Source: Vibrio sp. UCD-FRSSP16_30 (GTDB lineage Bacteria > Pseudomonadota > Gammaproteobacteria > Enterobacterales > Vibrionaceae). From it: a stretch of DNA of 64,000 bases. Every line of letters begins with the position of its first letter. Positions within the stretch are counted from its first letter, which is position 1. Below, piece after piece: positions 1 through 8,752 of the stretch. Position numbers and translations under genes: made by a program. The notes beneath the pieces were generated by a model. The model was not told where the DNA came from, ran no database searches, and saw nothing but the letters and a program-made list of their open reading frames with translations. The DNA lies in NCBI RefSeq assembly GCF_001676025.1, contig NZ_LZFW01000001.1:1-64000 (forward strand), read 5' to 3'.

Positions 1-65
1 CCGCAGTCGTATTTAAGGCGTAATACCTCTTTGATTTTATTCATTGGAGTTCTCTTTTTGGCCAT
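1..65 (-). CDS. istA: IstA-like IS21 transposase, N-terminal fragment (runs off the window)
   Basis: Only about the first 21 codons are visible. The peptide starts MAKKRTPMNKIKEVLRLKYD, which matches the usual beginning of IS21-family IstA transposases, just ahead of their helix-turn-helix DNA-binding domain. An AAGGAAA ribosome binding site lies upstream of the ATG. IstA is the DDE transposase that works with the AAA+ helper IstB. The gene points away from the tad locus. The catalytic domain and istB are outside the window, so whether the element is intact is unknown. Confidence 0.7.
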   Translation of the reverse strand, partial: MAKKRTPMNKIKEVLRLKYDC

Positions 66-164
66 TATCGCTTCCTTTCCTTCTTGTTTTAGAAGTAAAG
101 GATAGCGAGCTATTGATTTAAAAGAGAAAAAGGAAGGATTTCGGCCATTACGATCGCAGTTTTC

Positions 165-290
165 GCTATTCCGATCATCGATTTCGGAGTTAGGTTAAAA
201 GTGATCTGATAATCGCGGAATCAGCGATCGGTTTAAACCGAAATGGGTGATCGGATAATCCCGAAATGGGTGATCGGAATGCTCCGAAAT
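165..290. repeat. Short repeated motifs at the IS21 end
   Basis: The 14-base motif AAATGGGTGATCGG occurs at 241-254 and again at 264-277. Related degenerate copies (GATCGG or GATCAT next to CGAAAT or ATTTCGG) occur at about 172-190 and 225-245, and a partial CCGAAAT at 284-290. Clustered imperfect copies of about 20 bp at the termini are characteristic of IS21-family transposase-binding sites. Confidence 0.6.
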
Positions 291-706
291 ATGCACTATA
301 TATAATCATTTCAGATATAAGATATAGACTTATTTCAAATAGGATGGTGTCAACGGTATTTATAATTAGTTGCTATATCAGTTCAAGTTGGATGGCGTGG
401 TCGGATGTATTTAGTTCGATGATATTAATTTCAATTATAAGTATTTTGATATATTTCTTTAAGGTATGGGGTGGCGGTGATAGCAAGCTACTTATATCAT
501 TATCGCCATTATTTCCTTTTCATATATGGCCAATTGTATTGTATTGTATTGTATGTATTGGTGGGTTAGTGACTTTGTTTTATTGGTTTAAGGTTAGAGT
601 GTTATTTGTAAATAATGTGGAGCGAGGGGTACCATACGGGGTGGCAATACTTTTAGGTACAAATCTCTGTTTAGGTGGAATTATAACTGGTGTGATTGCT
701 ATATAG
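266..706 (+). pseudogene. tadV: Prepilin peptidase TadV/CpaA, 5' end replaced by IS21
   Basis: TadV/CpaA is the small inner-membrane aspartic protease that processes Flp prepilin and the TadE/TadF pseudopilins. Both catalytic aspartates are kept: one in the SDIRYRLISN motif (residue 17 of this frame) and one in the GGGD motif (residues ~69-72), followed by several hydrophobic segments. The frame begins with about nine codons from the IS end (MGDRNAPK...), and normal gene sequence starts near base 291. The first transmembrane helix is therefore cut to a few residues (YALYIII). No ribosome binding site is seen before the ATG. The 3' part is open and is followed by rcpC after 13 bases. The protein may be non-functional or made poorly from the IS-supplied ATG; the flp pilin gene expected upstream is not in the window. 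Confidence 0.75.
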
Positions 707-719
707 AGATTAACGCATT

Positions 720-1583
720 ATGAATACACGTATAATATTTGTTTTTTCATTTACAATAGTGTCAATAGCGCTCTTTATCCTTTTCCAAAATGTGAATGCT
801 CGTGCTCAAAATAAAGTACATAAGGAATATGAATCACAAAAAGAGCAAATTAAAGAGGTAAGCTTTGTCCTTTGGAAAGCAAAAAAAGAATTAGAAAGAG
901 GAGAAAAAGTAACAAAAACGGACTTTGTACGTATCGTGGTACCTCAAGAACAAGCACTTTCTTTAGGGGTTGATGGAGATGTATTGTTGCCGTTAGAGTC
1001 GGATGCATTAATAAATAGAAAGATCGATAAAGGAGAGTGGGTTTACTCTGAATTTATCTCTAATCCCAATGATAGTGGTTACTTAGACCTTCTTGCCTCT
1101 GAGGGAATGATTCTTTATCCACTACCGATTTCAACAATTAACCTGATTAATAATTACATTCGTCCAGGGGATAGAATTGACATCATTTCGGTTAGTTCAC
1201 CATTAACTAATCTCGCTGATACTGGTGCGCGAATTACTCAATTTCGTGGAGTAAAAGCTCGTACAATTAAGCGAAATGTCAAGGTGTTGGCTTTTGAGCA
1301 AAAGCCTGTTGACTCTAAAGAACAAACCCCACAGAGCAGTAACTCTTTAAGTCCAAGAGTCTCCGCGGCTGGTGATTCTAAAACAACCGTAGTGATAGAA
1401 ATTGAACCAGAATTTGTCTCTCGCCTCTCTTTAGCCCAGCGCACCATGCATCTAGAAATTTACCGCTCACAAACGAGTGGTGAAATTACTCCTGCCAATA
1501 TGAGTGATGTGATTGAAAATTATCAAGGCATTCGTGAATTGCGCGGCGCAGAAACGCAAACCACTAATCCGGAGGTGTACTAA
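720..1583 (+). CDS. rcpC: Flp pilus assembly protein RcpC/CpaB
   Basis: The 287-residue protein has one N-terminal membrane segment (residues ~5-24) followed by a periplasmic region with an SAF-like domain, as in the CpaB/RcpC family that works with the outer-membrane secretin of the Tad system. Family members are linked to secretin gating and pilus stability. The middle segment (IRPGDRIDIISVSSP) is the conserved core of the family. The stop overlaps the start of rcpA as TAATG, indicating translational coupling. The assignment rests on family features and its place between tadV and the secretin. Confidence 0.88.
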   Translation: MNTRIIFVFSFTIVSIALFILFQNVNARAQNKVHKEYESQKEQIKEVSFVLWKAKKELERGEKVTKTDFVRIVVPQEQALSLGVDGDVLLPLESDALINRKIDKGEWVYSEFISNPNDSGYLDLLASEGMILYPLPISTINLINNYIRPGDRIDIISVSSPLTNLADTGARITQFRGVKARTIKRNVKVLAFEQKPVDSKEQTPQSSNSLSPRVSAAGDSKTTVVIEIEPEFVSRLSLAQRTMHLEIYRSQTSGEITPANMSDVIENYQGIRELRGAETQTTNPEVY

Positions 1584-2917
1584 TGTTAGTTAGATTATTT
1601 CGTTCATTGGCATTAGTGCTGTGTTTTGTCTCCTTACAAGCTCAGGCTTATTTAATCCCGCTTAATGATGCGCGTTCAGTACGCACCAAACAGCAAATTG
1701 GCACGGTATTTATGAGCCAGCCGACCATTGCTGATTATAAAGTCATCAATGAGCGCCAAATAGTAGTGTTCGCCAGTGCGATTGGTAAAACCCGTTTAAT
1801 GATCTACGACATTGATGGCCGCTTGGTGGTCTCTAGAGTAGTAGAGGTGACTCAGCCCCTTAATCAAGTGCGTAGTGAGATTACTAAACGCTATCCAGAT
1901 TTAGAGATTGAAGTGGTTCCTATGGGAGCCAAAATAGCGGTCAACGGTACGGTGTTTACTGAAAAACAGCGCGATGGTATTTATGCGTTAGTGGCAAGCA
2001 TACTAGGTAAAGAACCGGTCGCTCGTTATCCAACCTTTGATATTCCTTTAGAGTTACCTGAACCATTTGAAGCAGATTCACAAACTCAATTTTATCGCAA
2101 TTATACTTATAGTGATTTAATAGAGGGCTTGCAAATGAGCTTTCCTTTTCAAGTCAATGTACGCACTACAATAGCCGCGGTAGGTAGTGAATTTGAGGAA
2201 ACAATTGGCATTGATTGGACATCAGGTGGTTCACCGGGTGTGTTTACTTTCCCAGATATGACTGCTACTGATTTATCAGCCACTATTACGGCTCTTGCTA
2301 ATGACAATTTAGGGGAAGTGCTAGCAGAGCCTAATCTAACAGTACTTTCTGGCCAAGAAGCTTCTTTCTTAGTCGGTGGTGAAATCCCAATGATTACCTC
2401 TGATACCAACGGCACCACTATATCGTTTAAAGAATACGGTATTGGCCTAGATATCGCAGCCAAAGTACACAATGAACAAAAGATTCGACTGCGCGTTCAA
2501 CCAAGTGTCAGCGTAGTGGACCAAATTTATAAAACCACCACTGCCGAAGTGCCTCAGTTATCAACTCGTAAAGCGACCACAACCATTGAAATCGCTGATG
2601 GACAAACTTTTATGATTGGCGGTTTGATGAACAGCGAAGATATAGAATCTCTACAAAAGATCCCTCTACTAGGCGATATCCCTTTATTTGGTGCGCTGTT
2701 TAGCAAAGCTACCACCAATCGTAAAACCACAGAAGTGGTGATTATCGCCACGGTTAATTTGGTTAAACCTACCAAAGCAGAACAATTGACTCTGCCTCGT
2801 ATCCATAAAACCAATACTTTTTCGCGCTGGATGGGCATGAGTAATGAATTTGATGAACAGCGTCAACAAGATGCTCAATTGATTGAACTGCTTAATCGTG
2901 GAGGGTTTGCTCAATGA
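1583..2917 (+). CDS. rcpA: Tad secretin RcpA/CpaC
   Basis: RcpA forms the outer-membrane secretin ring through which the Flp pilus exits. The 444-residue protein has a signal peptide ending in QAQA (~residue 22), a pilus/BON-like N-domain, and a C-terminal type II/III secretin domain. Typical secretin elements are the LAEPNLTVLSGQEASFLVGGE stretch (near residues 247-267) and a GGLM...KIPLLGDIPLFGALF region near residue 350. Length is normal for CpaC/RcpA. An excellent GGAGGTG ribosome binding site lies in the end of rcpC, and the 3' end overlaps the next gene as ATGATGA. No damage was seen. Confidence 0.92.
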   Translation: MLVRLFRSLALVLCFVSLQAQAYLIPLNDARSVRTKQQIGTVFMSQPTIADYKVINERQIVVFASAIGKTRLMIYDIDGRLVVSRVVEVTQPLNQVRSEITKRYPDLEIEVVPMGAKIAVNGTVFTEKQRDGIYALVASILGKEPVARYPTFDIPLELPEPFEADSQTQFYRNYTYSDLIEGLQMSFPFQVNVRTTIAAVGSEFEETIGIDWTSGGSPGVFTFPDMTATDLSATITALANDNLGEVLAEPNLTVLSGQEASFLVGGEIPMITSDTNGTTISFKEYGIGLDIAAKVHNEQKIRLRVQPSVSVVDQIYKTTTAEVPQLSTRKATTTIEIADGQTFMIGGLMNSEDIESLQKIPLLGDIPLFGALFSKATTNRKTTEVVIIATVNLVKPTKAEQLTLPRIHKTNTFSRWMGMSNEFDEQRQQDAQLIELLNRGGFAQ

Positions 2918-3378
2918 TGAGATTTATTACTAGCGTATTGGCTATTTTATTGATTAGTGGTTGCGCCGATCATGCCTTACAAAATCGAGGCTCAGAGAGT
3001 GTGGCTTATCAAGAGCAACATCGATTTGAATTTAGCTTTCACTCTCAAAGTGAACAGCTTGATTTACAGCAAGTGAATTCATTAGTTGAGCAGTTTGATC
3101 TGCGTAAAGCGCGTTTTACGGTGCAATACCCGAGTGTCTATGAAAAGCAAGCTAGTGACTTAGTGCATTACTTAAAAGATATGAAGATTCGTCCGGATTG
3201 GATTACTAACGAAGCTTTAGATAAGGGCGATAGTGTGGTGCTAATCGTATCTCAATGGCAATCCGTGATTGAATATTGCAAGCCAGTAACGATCACTCTA
3301 GCAATGCCACAAGCAGGCTGCTCGGTAAAAACTAATCACACCATACAACTTGTTAACCCAGGGGCGAGAGTAAATTAA
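2914..3378 (+). CDS. Tad locus lipoprotein, CpaD/RcpB-like
   Basis: This 154-residue protein has an N-terminal lipoprotein signal with a lipobox ending in LLISGC (Cys ~17), so it is probably lipid-anchored in the outer membrane. The remainder has the size and position of CpaD/RcpB, a pilotin-like partner of the RcpA secretin, but the sequence is poorly conserved and the name rests mainly on gene order between rcpA and tadZ. Two Cys residues near the C-terminus (EYCKPVT and AGCSVK) could pair. Start and stop overlap both neighbours, consistent with a tightly coupled operon. Confidence 0.7.
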   Translation: MMRFITSVLAILLISGCADHALQNRGSESVAYQEQHRFEFSFHSQSEQLDLQQVNSLVEQFDLRKARFTVQYPSVYEKQASDLVHYLKDMKIRPDWITNEALDKGDSVVLIVSQWQSVIEYCKPVTITLAMPQAGCSVKTNHTIQLVNPGARVN

Positions 3379-4646
3379 TGGCGAATATGTTTGATCTCTC
3401 CGAAGAGCTTTCTCTCGATATTGATAAAAAGAAGAAATCTAGCCCCAAAGCAAATGCGCCAAAACAAAGTGGTGGTGCAACACTGTTTTTTAATGATGCA
3501 GAATGTAAAGAGACGGTCTTAGAAGCGTATAACTTTGAAGGATTAGAAGTGCCAACCTGTATTAAAGGCCTGCCTAATAGTGATAAGCAGCAAGCACTTG
3601 GTGATGTAGTGCTAGTGCAAATGACTCAATCACTAGACATTGAAATTGATGCCCAGCAAGTGAATGCGACTTTACCCAATAGTAAAACCGTCATTTTATT
3701 GGGCCAGACTGACTCTATTCATACTTTGCGCCGCTTAGAGAAAATGGGCTTTTACTATTTGCCGTGGCCGGTGGATAAATTAGAGCTTATTGAGTGCTTA
3801 AAACAAGCCAGTCGTGATGAGCGTAAGCGTTATGAAAGCGGTTATTTTCGTAAGGCCAAGCGTGTTGCTGTAGTGGGGACGAAAGGTGGCATAGGCACTT
3901 CTGTTATTGGTACAGAGTTGTGTAGCTTACTGGCAAAAAAAGGCAGTCGCACCGTATTGGTGGATCACCATTATTCTCTTAGTAACATCGATATTATTTT
4001 AAGTAAAAAAGAGCTAGAACAGGTCGATATCAGCAGTATTACTGTCGAGCCGAGCAAATTAGATGAAGAGTCTGCGAGCAGTTATCTCAACGAAGTAGAG
4101 CACAACTTTTTGTATCTTGGCTTTACTGGCGAAGATAAGCTCGATGAGCTGGAAAAATACACTAATACGGTCAGTGAAAAACTTAGTCGTCAGGCGAACT
4201 TTATCGTGAGTGATTATTCTGGGTCATTAGATTTCCCGGTTAAAGCCGAGACCTTAATTGCTGAGCATGATGTAGTGGTACTGATCACTGAGCCTTCTGT
4301 TTCTGGGATAAGAGCGACACAGCGTTTGCTGGATAAAATTAAAGATGTAGTAATTCCTCAGTTAGTTAGGCCACGTGTGATGGTGGTAATTAATCATCAC
4401 CGACCAGAAGCATCGTTTAATTTAAACATTGAAGAAGTAGAACGCTTTTTAAAAGTGAAAGCGGATATGGTCATTCCATTTTATAAAACCGCTTCTAAGC
4501 AATTAATTGATGGCAAAAAACTGCAAGCATTAGAAAAAGGTAAACAAGTGCCTTTTACACAGCTTGCAATGGTCATTAACGGCCAAAATTTGAAGAAGAA
4601 AACGGGACTGTTTTCCGGTTTGTCTTTTAAGCGAGCTAAGAAATGA
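3378..4646 (+). CDS. tadZ: TadZ/CpaE pilus localisation ATPase
   Basis: TadZ is a ParA/MinD-superfamily protein that places the Tad machine at the pole. The 422-residue product has an N-terminal receiver-like region (residues ~50-150) followed by a MinD-like domain opening with KGGIGTS (residues ~169-175). The canonical deviant Walker A would be KGGxGK[T/S]; the second lysine is replaced by Thr here, a departure also reported for TadZ proteins and suggesting atypical nucleotide hydrolysis. The basic C-terminus ends in KRAKK. The stop overlaps the tadA ATG. Confidence 0.88.
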   Translation: MANMFDLSEELSLDIDKKKKSSPKANAPKQSGGATLFFNDAECKETVLEAYNFEGLEVPTCIKGLPNSDKQQALGDVVLVQMTQSLDIEIDAQQVNATLPNSKTVILLGQTDSIHTLRRLEKMGFYYLPWPVDKLELIECLKQASRDERKRYESGYFRKAKRVAVVGTKGGIGTSVIGTELCSLLAKKGSRTVLVDHHYSLSNIDIILSKKELEQVDISSITVEPSKLDEESASSYLNEVEHNFLYLGFTGEDKLDELEKYTNTVSEKLSRQANFIVSDYSGSLDFPVKAETLIAEHDVVVLITEPSVSGIRATQRLLDKIKDVVIPQLVRPRVMVVINHHRPEASFNLNIEEVERFLKVKADMVIPFYKTASKQLIDGKKLQALEKGKQVPFTQLAMVINGQNLKKKTGLFSGLSFKRAKK

Positions 4647-5926
4647 GCCTAACGAAAGAGTTGTACGAACAGTTTCGTGCGCAAATATTTGAAGTCATTG
4701 ATGCCAGTGTCGTCAATCAGATGACTCCTCAAGAGCTTAATGCACAAATAGAACGAGCAATTGGCAAGCTGTGTGAAAACTATCCCACGCCAGTACCTGC
4801 GGTAACAAGGGCAGAGCTTAGTAAAAACTTAGTTGATGAACTTGTCGGTCTAGGACCGCTACAGCAATTAATGGAAGACGAGTCCATCTCTGACATCATG
4901 GTTAATGGTGTCGATGAAGTCTTTATAGAACGAAATGGTAAAACACAAAAAGTGGACATTTCGTTTATGAATCATCAGCAGCTTATCGAGATTGCTAAGC
5001 GTATCGCCAACAATGTTGGGCGACGTGTAGATGAGTCTAGCCCTTTATGTGATGCCCGTTTAGAAGATGGCAGTCGTGTGAACGTGGTTATTCCTCCTAT
5101 TGCCTTAGATGGCGTTGCCATCTCTATTCGTAAGTTTAAAGAACAAAAATTAGGTCTCAGAGAGCTTGTTGGGTTTGGCGCAATGTCGCCGGCGATGGCG
5201 CGAGTATTAATGATTGCTGCCCGCTGCCGCTTAAACATTATCATCTCTGGTGGTACAGGCTCCGGCAAAACCACCATGCTCAATGCTTTGTCTCAATACA
5301 TTGGTAATGATGAGCGAATTCTAACCATTGAAGATGCAGCAGAGCTTAGAATTCAGCAGCCGCACGTTGTGCGCTTGGAAACGCGCCCAGCAAGTACTGA
5401 AGGCTCGGGAGCTATTACTCAGCGAGACTTGGTGATCAACGCTCTGCGTATGCGTCCTGAACGAATTATCTTGGGTGAGTGTCGCGGCGCAGAAGCGTTT
5501 GAAATGTTGCAGGCAATGAACACCGGTCATGATGGGTCAATGTCGACATTACACGCTAACACCCCTCGTGATGCGATGTCACGTATTGAGTCGATGGTGA
5601 TGATGGCTAACTTAGCACTGCCACTAGCGGCGATACGCCGAACAATTGTATCTGCTGTTAATCTGATTATTCAGGTCAACCGTTTGCGTGATGGTAGCCG
5701 TAAAGTTACTAGTATTACTGAAATTTATGGCCTTGAAGGTGAAGCGCCAGTAATGGAAGAGATTTTCCGCTTTTCTCAAGATACAGAGCAGGGCAAAGAT
5801 AAAATCTCTGGTAGCTTCGTGACTTCAGGTTTACCGAGTCGCTCACAAATAAGCATTCGAGCTTCTGAATATGGTTTGTCCCGAGAACTTGAAGCTGCCT
5901 TTGAAATGGAAGCAGAAAGCGTATGA
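4643..5926 (+). CDS. tadA: TadA/CpaF pilus assembly ATPase
   Basis: TadA is the hexameric secretion ATPase that powers Flp pilus extension (and in some systems retraction). The 427-residue protein has the N-terminal CpaF domain with [11 protein letters not shown] (residues ~70-80), a Walker [10 protein letters not shown] (~203-211), an Asp-box region ([10 protein letters not shown]), a Walker [12 protein letters not shown] (~273-283) and a His-box ([11 protein letters not shown]). All key residues are present and the length is typical, so the motor is intact. It overlaps tadZ and tadB by four bases each. Confidence 0.95.
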   Translation: MSLTKELYEQFRAQIFEVIDASVVNQMTPQELNAQIERAIGKLCENYPTPVPAVTRAELSKNLVDELVGLGPLQQLMEDESISDIMVNGVDEVFIERNGKTQKVDISFMNHQQLIEIAKRIANNVGRRVDESSPLCDARLEDGSRVNVVIPPIALDGVAISIRKFKEQKLGLRELVGFGAMSPAMARVLMIAARCRLNIIISGGTGSGKTTMLNALSQYIGNDERILTIEDAAELRIQQPHVVRLETRPASTEGSGAITQRDLVINALRMRPERIILGECRGAEAFEMLQAMNTGHDGSMSTLHANTPRDAMSRIESMVMMANLALPLAAIRRTIVSAVNLIIQVNRLRDGSRKVTSITEIYGLEGEAPVMEEIFRFSQDTEQGKDKISGSFVTSGLPSRSQISIRASEYGLSRELEAAFEMEAESV

Positions 5927-6834
5927 ACATTTGGCTGCTGTTAAGCATGACTGTATTAGGTATTGGCTTGTTGGTTTACTTCAAGCGTAAGCCTGATCCT
6001 CGCTATGCTTTCTTGCAGCAAAATATTAAAAGTAAGAGTAATGAGCATTACGCTGTTAATTTTAAAGGATTAACTCAGTCTGGAATATTGCTGAAATTGA
6101 GCAATTTATGGAGTGTGATTCAAGCCTCCCTTGGTAAGAAAGCAGTGTTGAAAATATTTCTATTTATCGGGATTATTAATAGCGTAGGTATGTTTGTTAA
6201 TCAAAGATGGTTCGATTTTCCCCTATGGGAGGTGAGTCTGATAGTAACTCTATTAGGTTTGTTTTTCGGGTTACGACTTGTAGTAGATAAACGACGCAAA
6301 GCTTTTGAAAATGACTTTCCTGATGCATTGAATATATTAATGAGTGCGGTGACTGCAGGCGAAGGTATCAATGCTGCGTTTGCTTATGTGGCAAAAGTCT
6401 CGGACAACGACGTGGGACGAGAGTTTAAAGATATTTCTGACCGAATGCGTTTAGGTGAATCTACTCAGGCTATTTTTGATCGTTCTTGTAAGCGCTTCCC
6501 TTATCCTCCTTTTTTGTTTTTTGTTATTACTATTCGCGCCAATATGGAACGTGGAGGTCAATTAAAAAATGTATTAAGTAAGTTAATTCGAGTATTAGTT
6601 GAAGCTAAAAACTTAGAAAAAAAGAAGATGGCAATGACATCTGAAGCCCGGATTTCTGCAAAAATTGTCGGTGCTTTACCATTTTGCTTTCTGATGTTAC
6701 TTAATTGGTTAAATCCAAAAGATCTTGAATTTGTATTATTTAACCCCGATGGACGATGGATATTATATTACCTTTTGATGAGTGAAGGTCTTGGTATGTT
6801 TATTGTTTGGTGGCTAGTAAAGAGTATTCGCTGA
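5923..6834 (+). CDS. tadB: TadB inner-membrane platform protein
   Basis: TadB is one of two GspF-like polytopic proteins forming the inner-membrane platform under the pilus. The 303-residue product has an N-terminal membrane segment (residues ~2-18), two central segments (~78-125), a cytoplasmic GspF-type domain with the conserved FPDALNILMSAVTAGEGINAA motif (~131-151), and C-terminal membrane segments. It ends with TGATG overlapping the tadC start. This part of the locus is visibly more AT-rich than the tadZ-tadA region. Confidence 0.9.
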   Translation: MNIWLLLSMTVLGIGLLVYFKRKPDPRYAFLQQNIKSKSNEHYAVNFKGLTQSGILLKLSNLWSVIQASLGKKAVLKIFLFIGIINSVGMFVNQRWFDFPLWEVSLIVTLLGLFFGLRLVVDKRRKAFENDFPDALNILMSAVTAGEGINAAFAYVAKVSDNDVGREFKDISDRMRLGESTQAIFDRSCKRFPYPPFLFFVITIRANMERGGQLKNVLSKLIRVLVEAKNLEKKKMAMTSEARISAKIVGALPFCFLMLLNWLNPKDLEFVLFNPDGRWILYYLLMSEGLGMFIVWWLVKSIR

Positions 6835-7677
6835 TGTTAATGGTTATATTTTTTGTGCTTGCCTCAACATTAATAGCACTAGGAATTACTTTATATTTAA
6901 ATCATAAAGCAAAACAATATAAAGTTAAATGTTTTTTAGATAGCAAAAAGCAAGCAAATTTCAGTGTTGTTCATGAGTTGCTTGGCGGTGTAGGTAAGAG
7001 CACACAAAGGGAAAATAGAGATAAGTTTGAAGATGCAGGAATTTATAATCGTGAGCTATTGCGTTATTACACGCCCATTAAGCTGAGTTTATTTGTCCTT
7101 TGTACATTTGCTATTTTATTATTTCTACATGAAACAATTGAAATGTTAATTAGTTTTACTGGAGCTATTATTATGGTGATTGTGGCCCCCTGATATGTAT
7201 TTAGCTTGGCGTAAAAAAAGACTCATAGAGAAAAATTCACGCCAACTTCCTTATATGATAGATATGATGGCAGTTTGTATTCAAACAGGAATGACATTAG
7301 AAGGCGCATTTCGTTATTTAGGGGATGAACTTAAAGGCTTTGATAAAGACTTATGTTATCAAATTCGTAAAACCTCAGATGCAGCAGAAGTTAAGGGAAT
7401 GGAAGTGGCGTTAAAGGATTTGAGTAAACGTATTCCCACTCCACAAGTACGAAGCTTTGCGCTAACTTTAACGCAAAATATTCAATATGGTACTTCTATT
7501 GCACCAGTGCTATCTGATTTGGCAGAAGATTTTCGTAATGAACAAATTTTATTAATGGAAGAAAAAGTAGGTAAGTTATCAGCTCAAATGAGTGGACCTT
7601 TAATTTTGTTCATTATGTTCCCTATTCTGGTGTTAATTTTAGCTCCGGGTATAACTCGCATGATGTCAGGTAATTAG
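6834..7677 (+). pseudogene. tadC: TadC platform protein, split by a frameshift
   Basis: TadC is the partner of TadB in the inner-membrane platform. The ATG at 6834 overlaps the tadB stop and the first frame stays open to a TGA at 7191-7193, ending ...VIVAP. The rest of a typical TadC (starting DMYLAWRKKR, with a GspF domain containing MIDMMAVCIQTGMTLEGAF and a C-terminal hydrophobic helix) continues in the frame one base ahead, to 7677. The switch falls at a run of five C (7186-7190) before TGA. With four C the reading would be V-A-P-D-M-Y with no gap, about 280 residues, a normal TadC length. Explanations are a true indel, a sequencing error in the homopolymer, or +1 slippage at CCC-TGA. No clear ribosome binding site would restart the second part. 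Confidence 0.8.
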
Positions 7678-7678
7678 T

Positions 7679-8752
7679 ATGCGTAATTTTATGTTTATTT
7701 TTACTTTATTTATTACTGGTTGCGCTACTCAGTCTAGCCATACCGAAGAGCAGTTAGTATCACAATTGACGGTCAGTAAAAATTACTCTGGTTTAATTGA
7801 ATTATATAAATCCAAGGTAGTAGCTAACGATAAAGATTGGCTATCACAGCAGCTATTAGCTGAAGCTTACTTGGCTAATGAAGATATTGAATCTGCAGAT
7901 TTTTATATTCAGCGAGTATTAACACTTTCACCTAAGCCAACTGCCGATGCTCACCTGATCAAAGGCAAGATATTAGCTAAAAACTTTAGTTATGAAGAGG
8001 CAATAGAACAATATTCTCAAGCTATGGTATTGGGTTTAAATAGCGCTGATCTATATATGAGTCGAGGTATTGCACTTGCTCAGGCCAAGCATTACGAAAC
8101 CGCGATTGATAGTTTTAATTTGGCTCGTTTACGTGGTTTTGACGAAGTATCCGTGAAAAACAATATTGCGATGGTGCATATCTACCAAGGGGACTTTCAA
8201 TCTGCGGTAGACATTTTATTACCTATTTATGAGCAAGACAGCAGTAATAGTAAGGTGAATGCGAATCTAAAGTTGAGTGTGATGAAGCTTGAAGGTGAAG
8301 ATAGTCTTGAAATACAAGATGAGCCTGTTGCTGAAGTCTTAGTGCTAAATGATCCAGCAAAAAAATCTGTGGGCTCAGAGCTTACTGTCAATAAAGAGAA
8401 TCAACCTATACCCGATATCGTTGATACACAAGTAGAGGTTACTTCTATTAGTGCTGAAGCGTTCTTTGAAGCTGATGCGCCGCTAAATGTACAAAAGAAT
8501 GAACCTCAGCAGCGTCGTTATTATCTGCAGTTGGGCGCTTACGACAATATGCCTGAAGCATTACAAAAAAGAAATGAGCTTTTGGATACACAATTGCCAA
8601 TTACTATCCGTCCTGCTGATTTAGGTAAATCAGGTACTTGGTATCGTTTGTTGACTGGGGACTTTGATTCTTATCGTCAGGCGCAATCATTTGCTAAGCA
8701 AAATATACTACTACTGGATGGCCATGATTACTTTATTCAGGTAATAAAATAA
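7679..8752 (+). CDS. tadD: TadD-like TPR lipoprotein with C-terminal SPOR domain
   Basis: TadD is an outer-membrane lipoprotein needed for Flp biogenesis, probably helping secretin assembly. The 357-residue protein has a lipobox ending ITGC (Cys ~15) and several TPR repeats (residues ~35-195, with repeats such as ADLYMSRGIALAQAKHYETA). An acidic linker follows, then a C-terminal SPOR-like domain (residues ~282-357, beginning RRYYLQLGAYDNM). SPOR domains bind glycan strands lacking stem peptides, so this version may anchor or position the machine on peptidoglycan. The start is immediately after the tadC stop (TAGTATG). Confidence 0.82.
   Translation: MRNFMFIFTLFITGCATQSSHTEEQLVSQLTVSKNYSGLIELYKSKVVANDKDWLSQQLLAEAYLANEDIESADFYIQRVLTLSPKPTADAHLIKGKILAKNFSYEEAIEQYSQAMVLGLNSADLYMSRGIALAQAKHYETAIDSFNLARLRGFDEVSVKNNIAMVHIYQGDFQSAVDILLPIYEQDSSNSKVNANLKLSVMKLEGEDSLEIQDEPVAEVLVLNDPAKKSVGSELTVNKENQPIPDIVDTQVEVTSISAEAFFEADAPLNVQKNEPQQRRYYLQLGAYDNMPEALQKRNELLDTQLPITIRPADLGKSGTWYRLLTGDFDSYRQAQSFAKQNILLLDGHDYFIQVIK

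Larger units (their letters stand above)
1..295 (-). mobile_element. IS21-family insertion sequence, one end only
   Basis: The first ~295 bases are the end of an insertion sequence whose body lies left of the window. On the minus strand an open frame typical of an IS21 istA start leaves the window, preceded by a non-coding leader with repeated short motifs like the multiple transposase-binding repeats found at IS21 ends. Read outward, the sequence ends in CA near position 295 (TG on the other strand), fitting the TG...CA termini of this family. Directly beyond it the tadV coding sequence begins mid-gene. The exact boundary (290-295) and any target duplication cannot be fixed without the other end. 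Confidence 0.75.
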
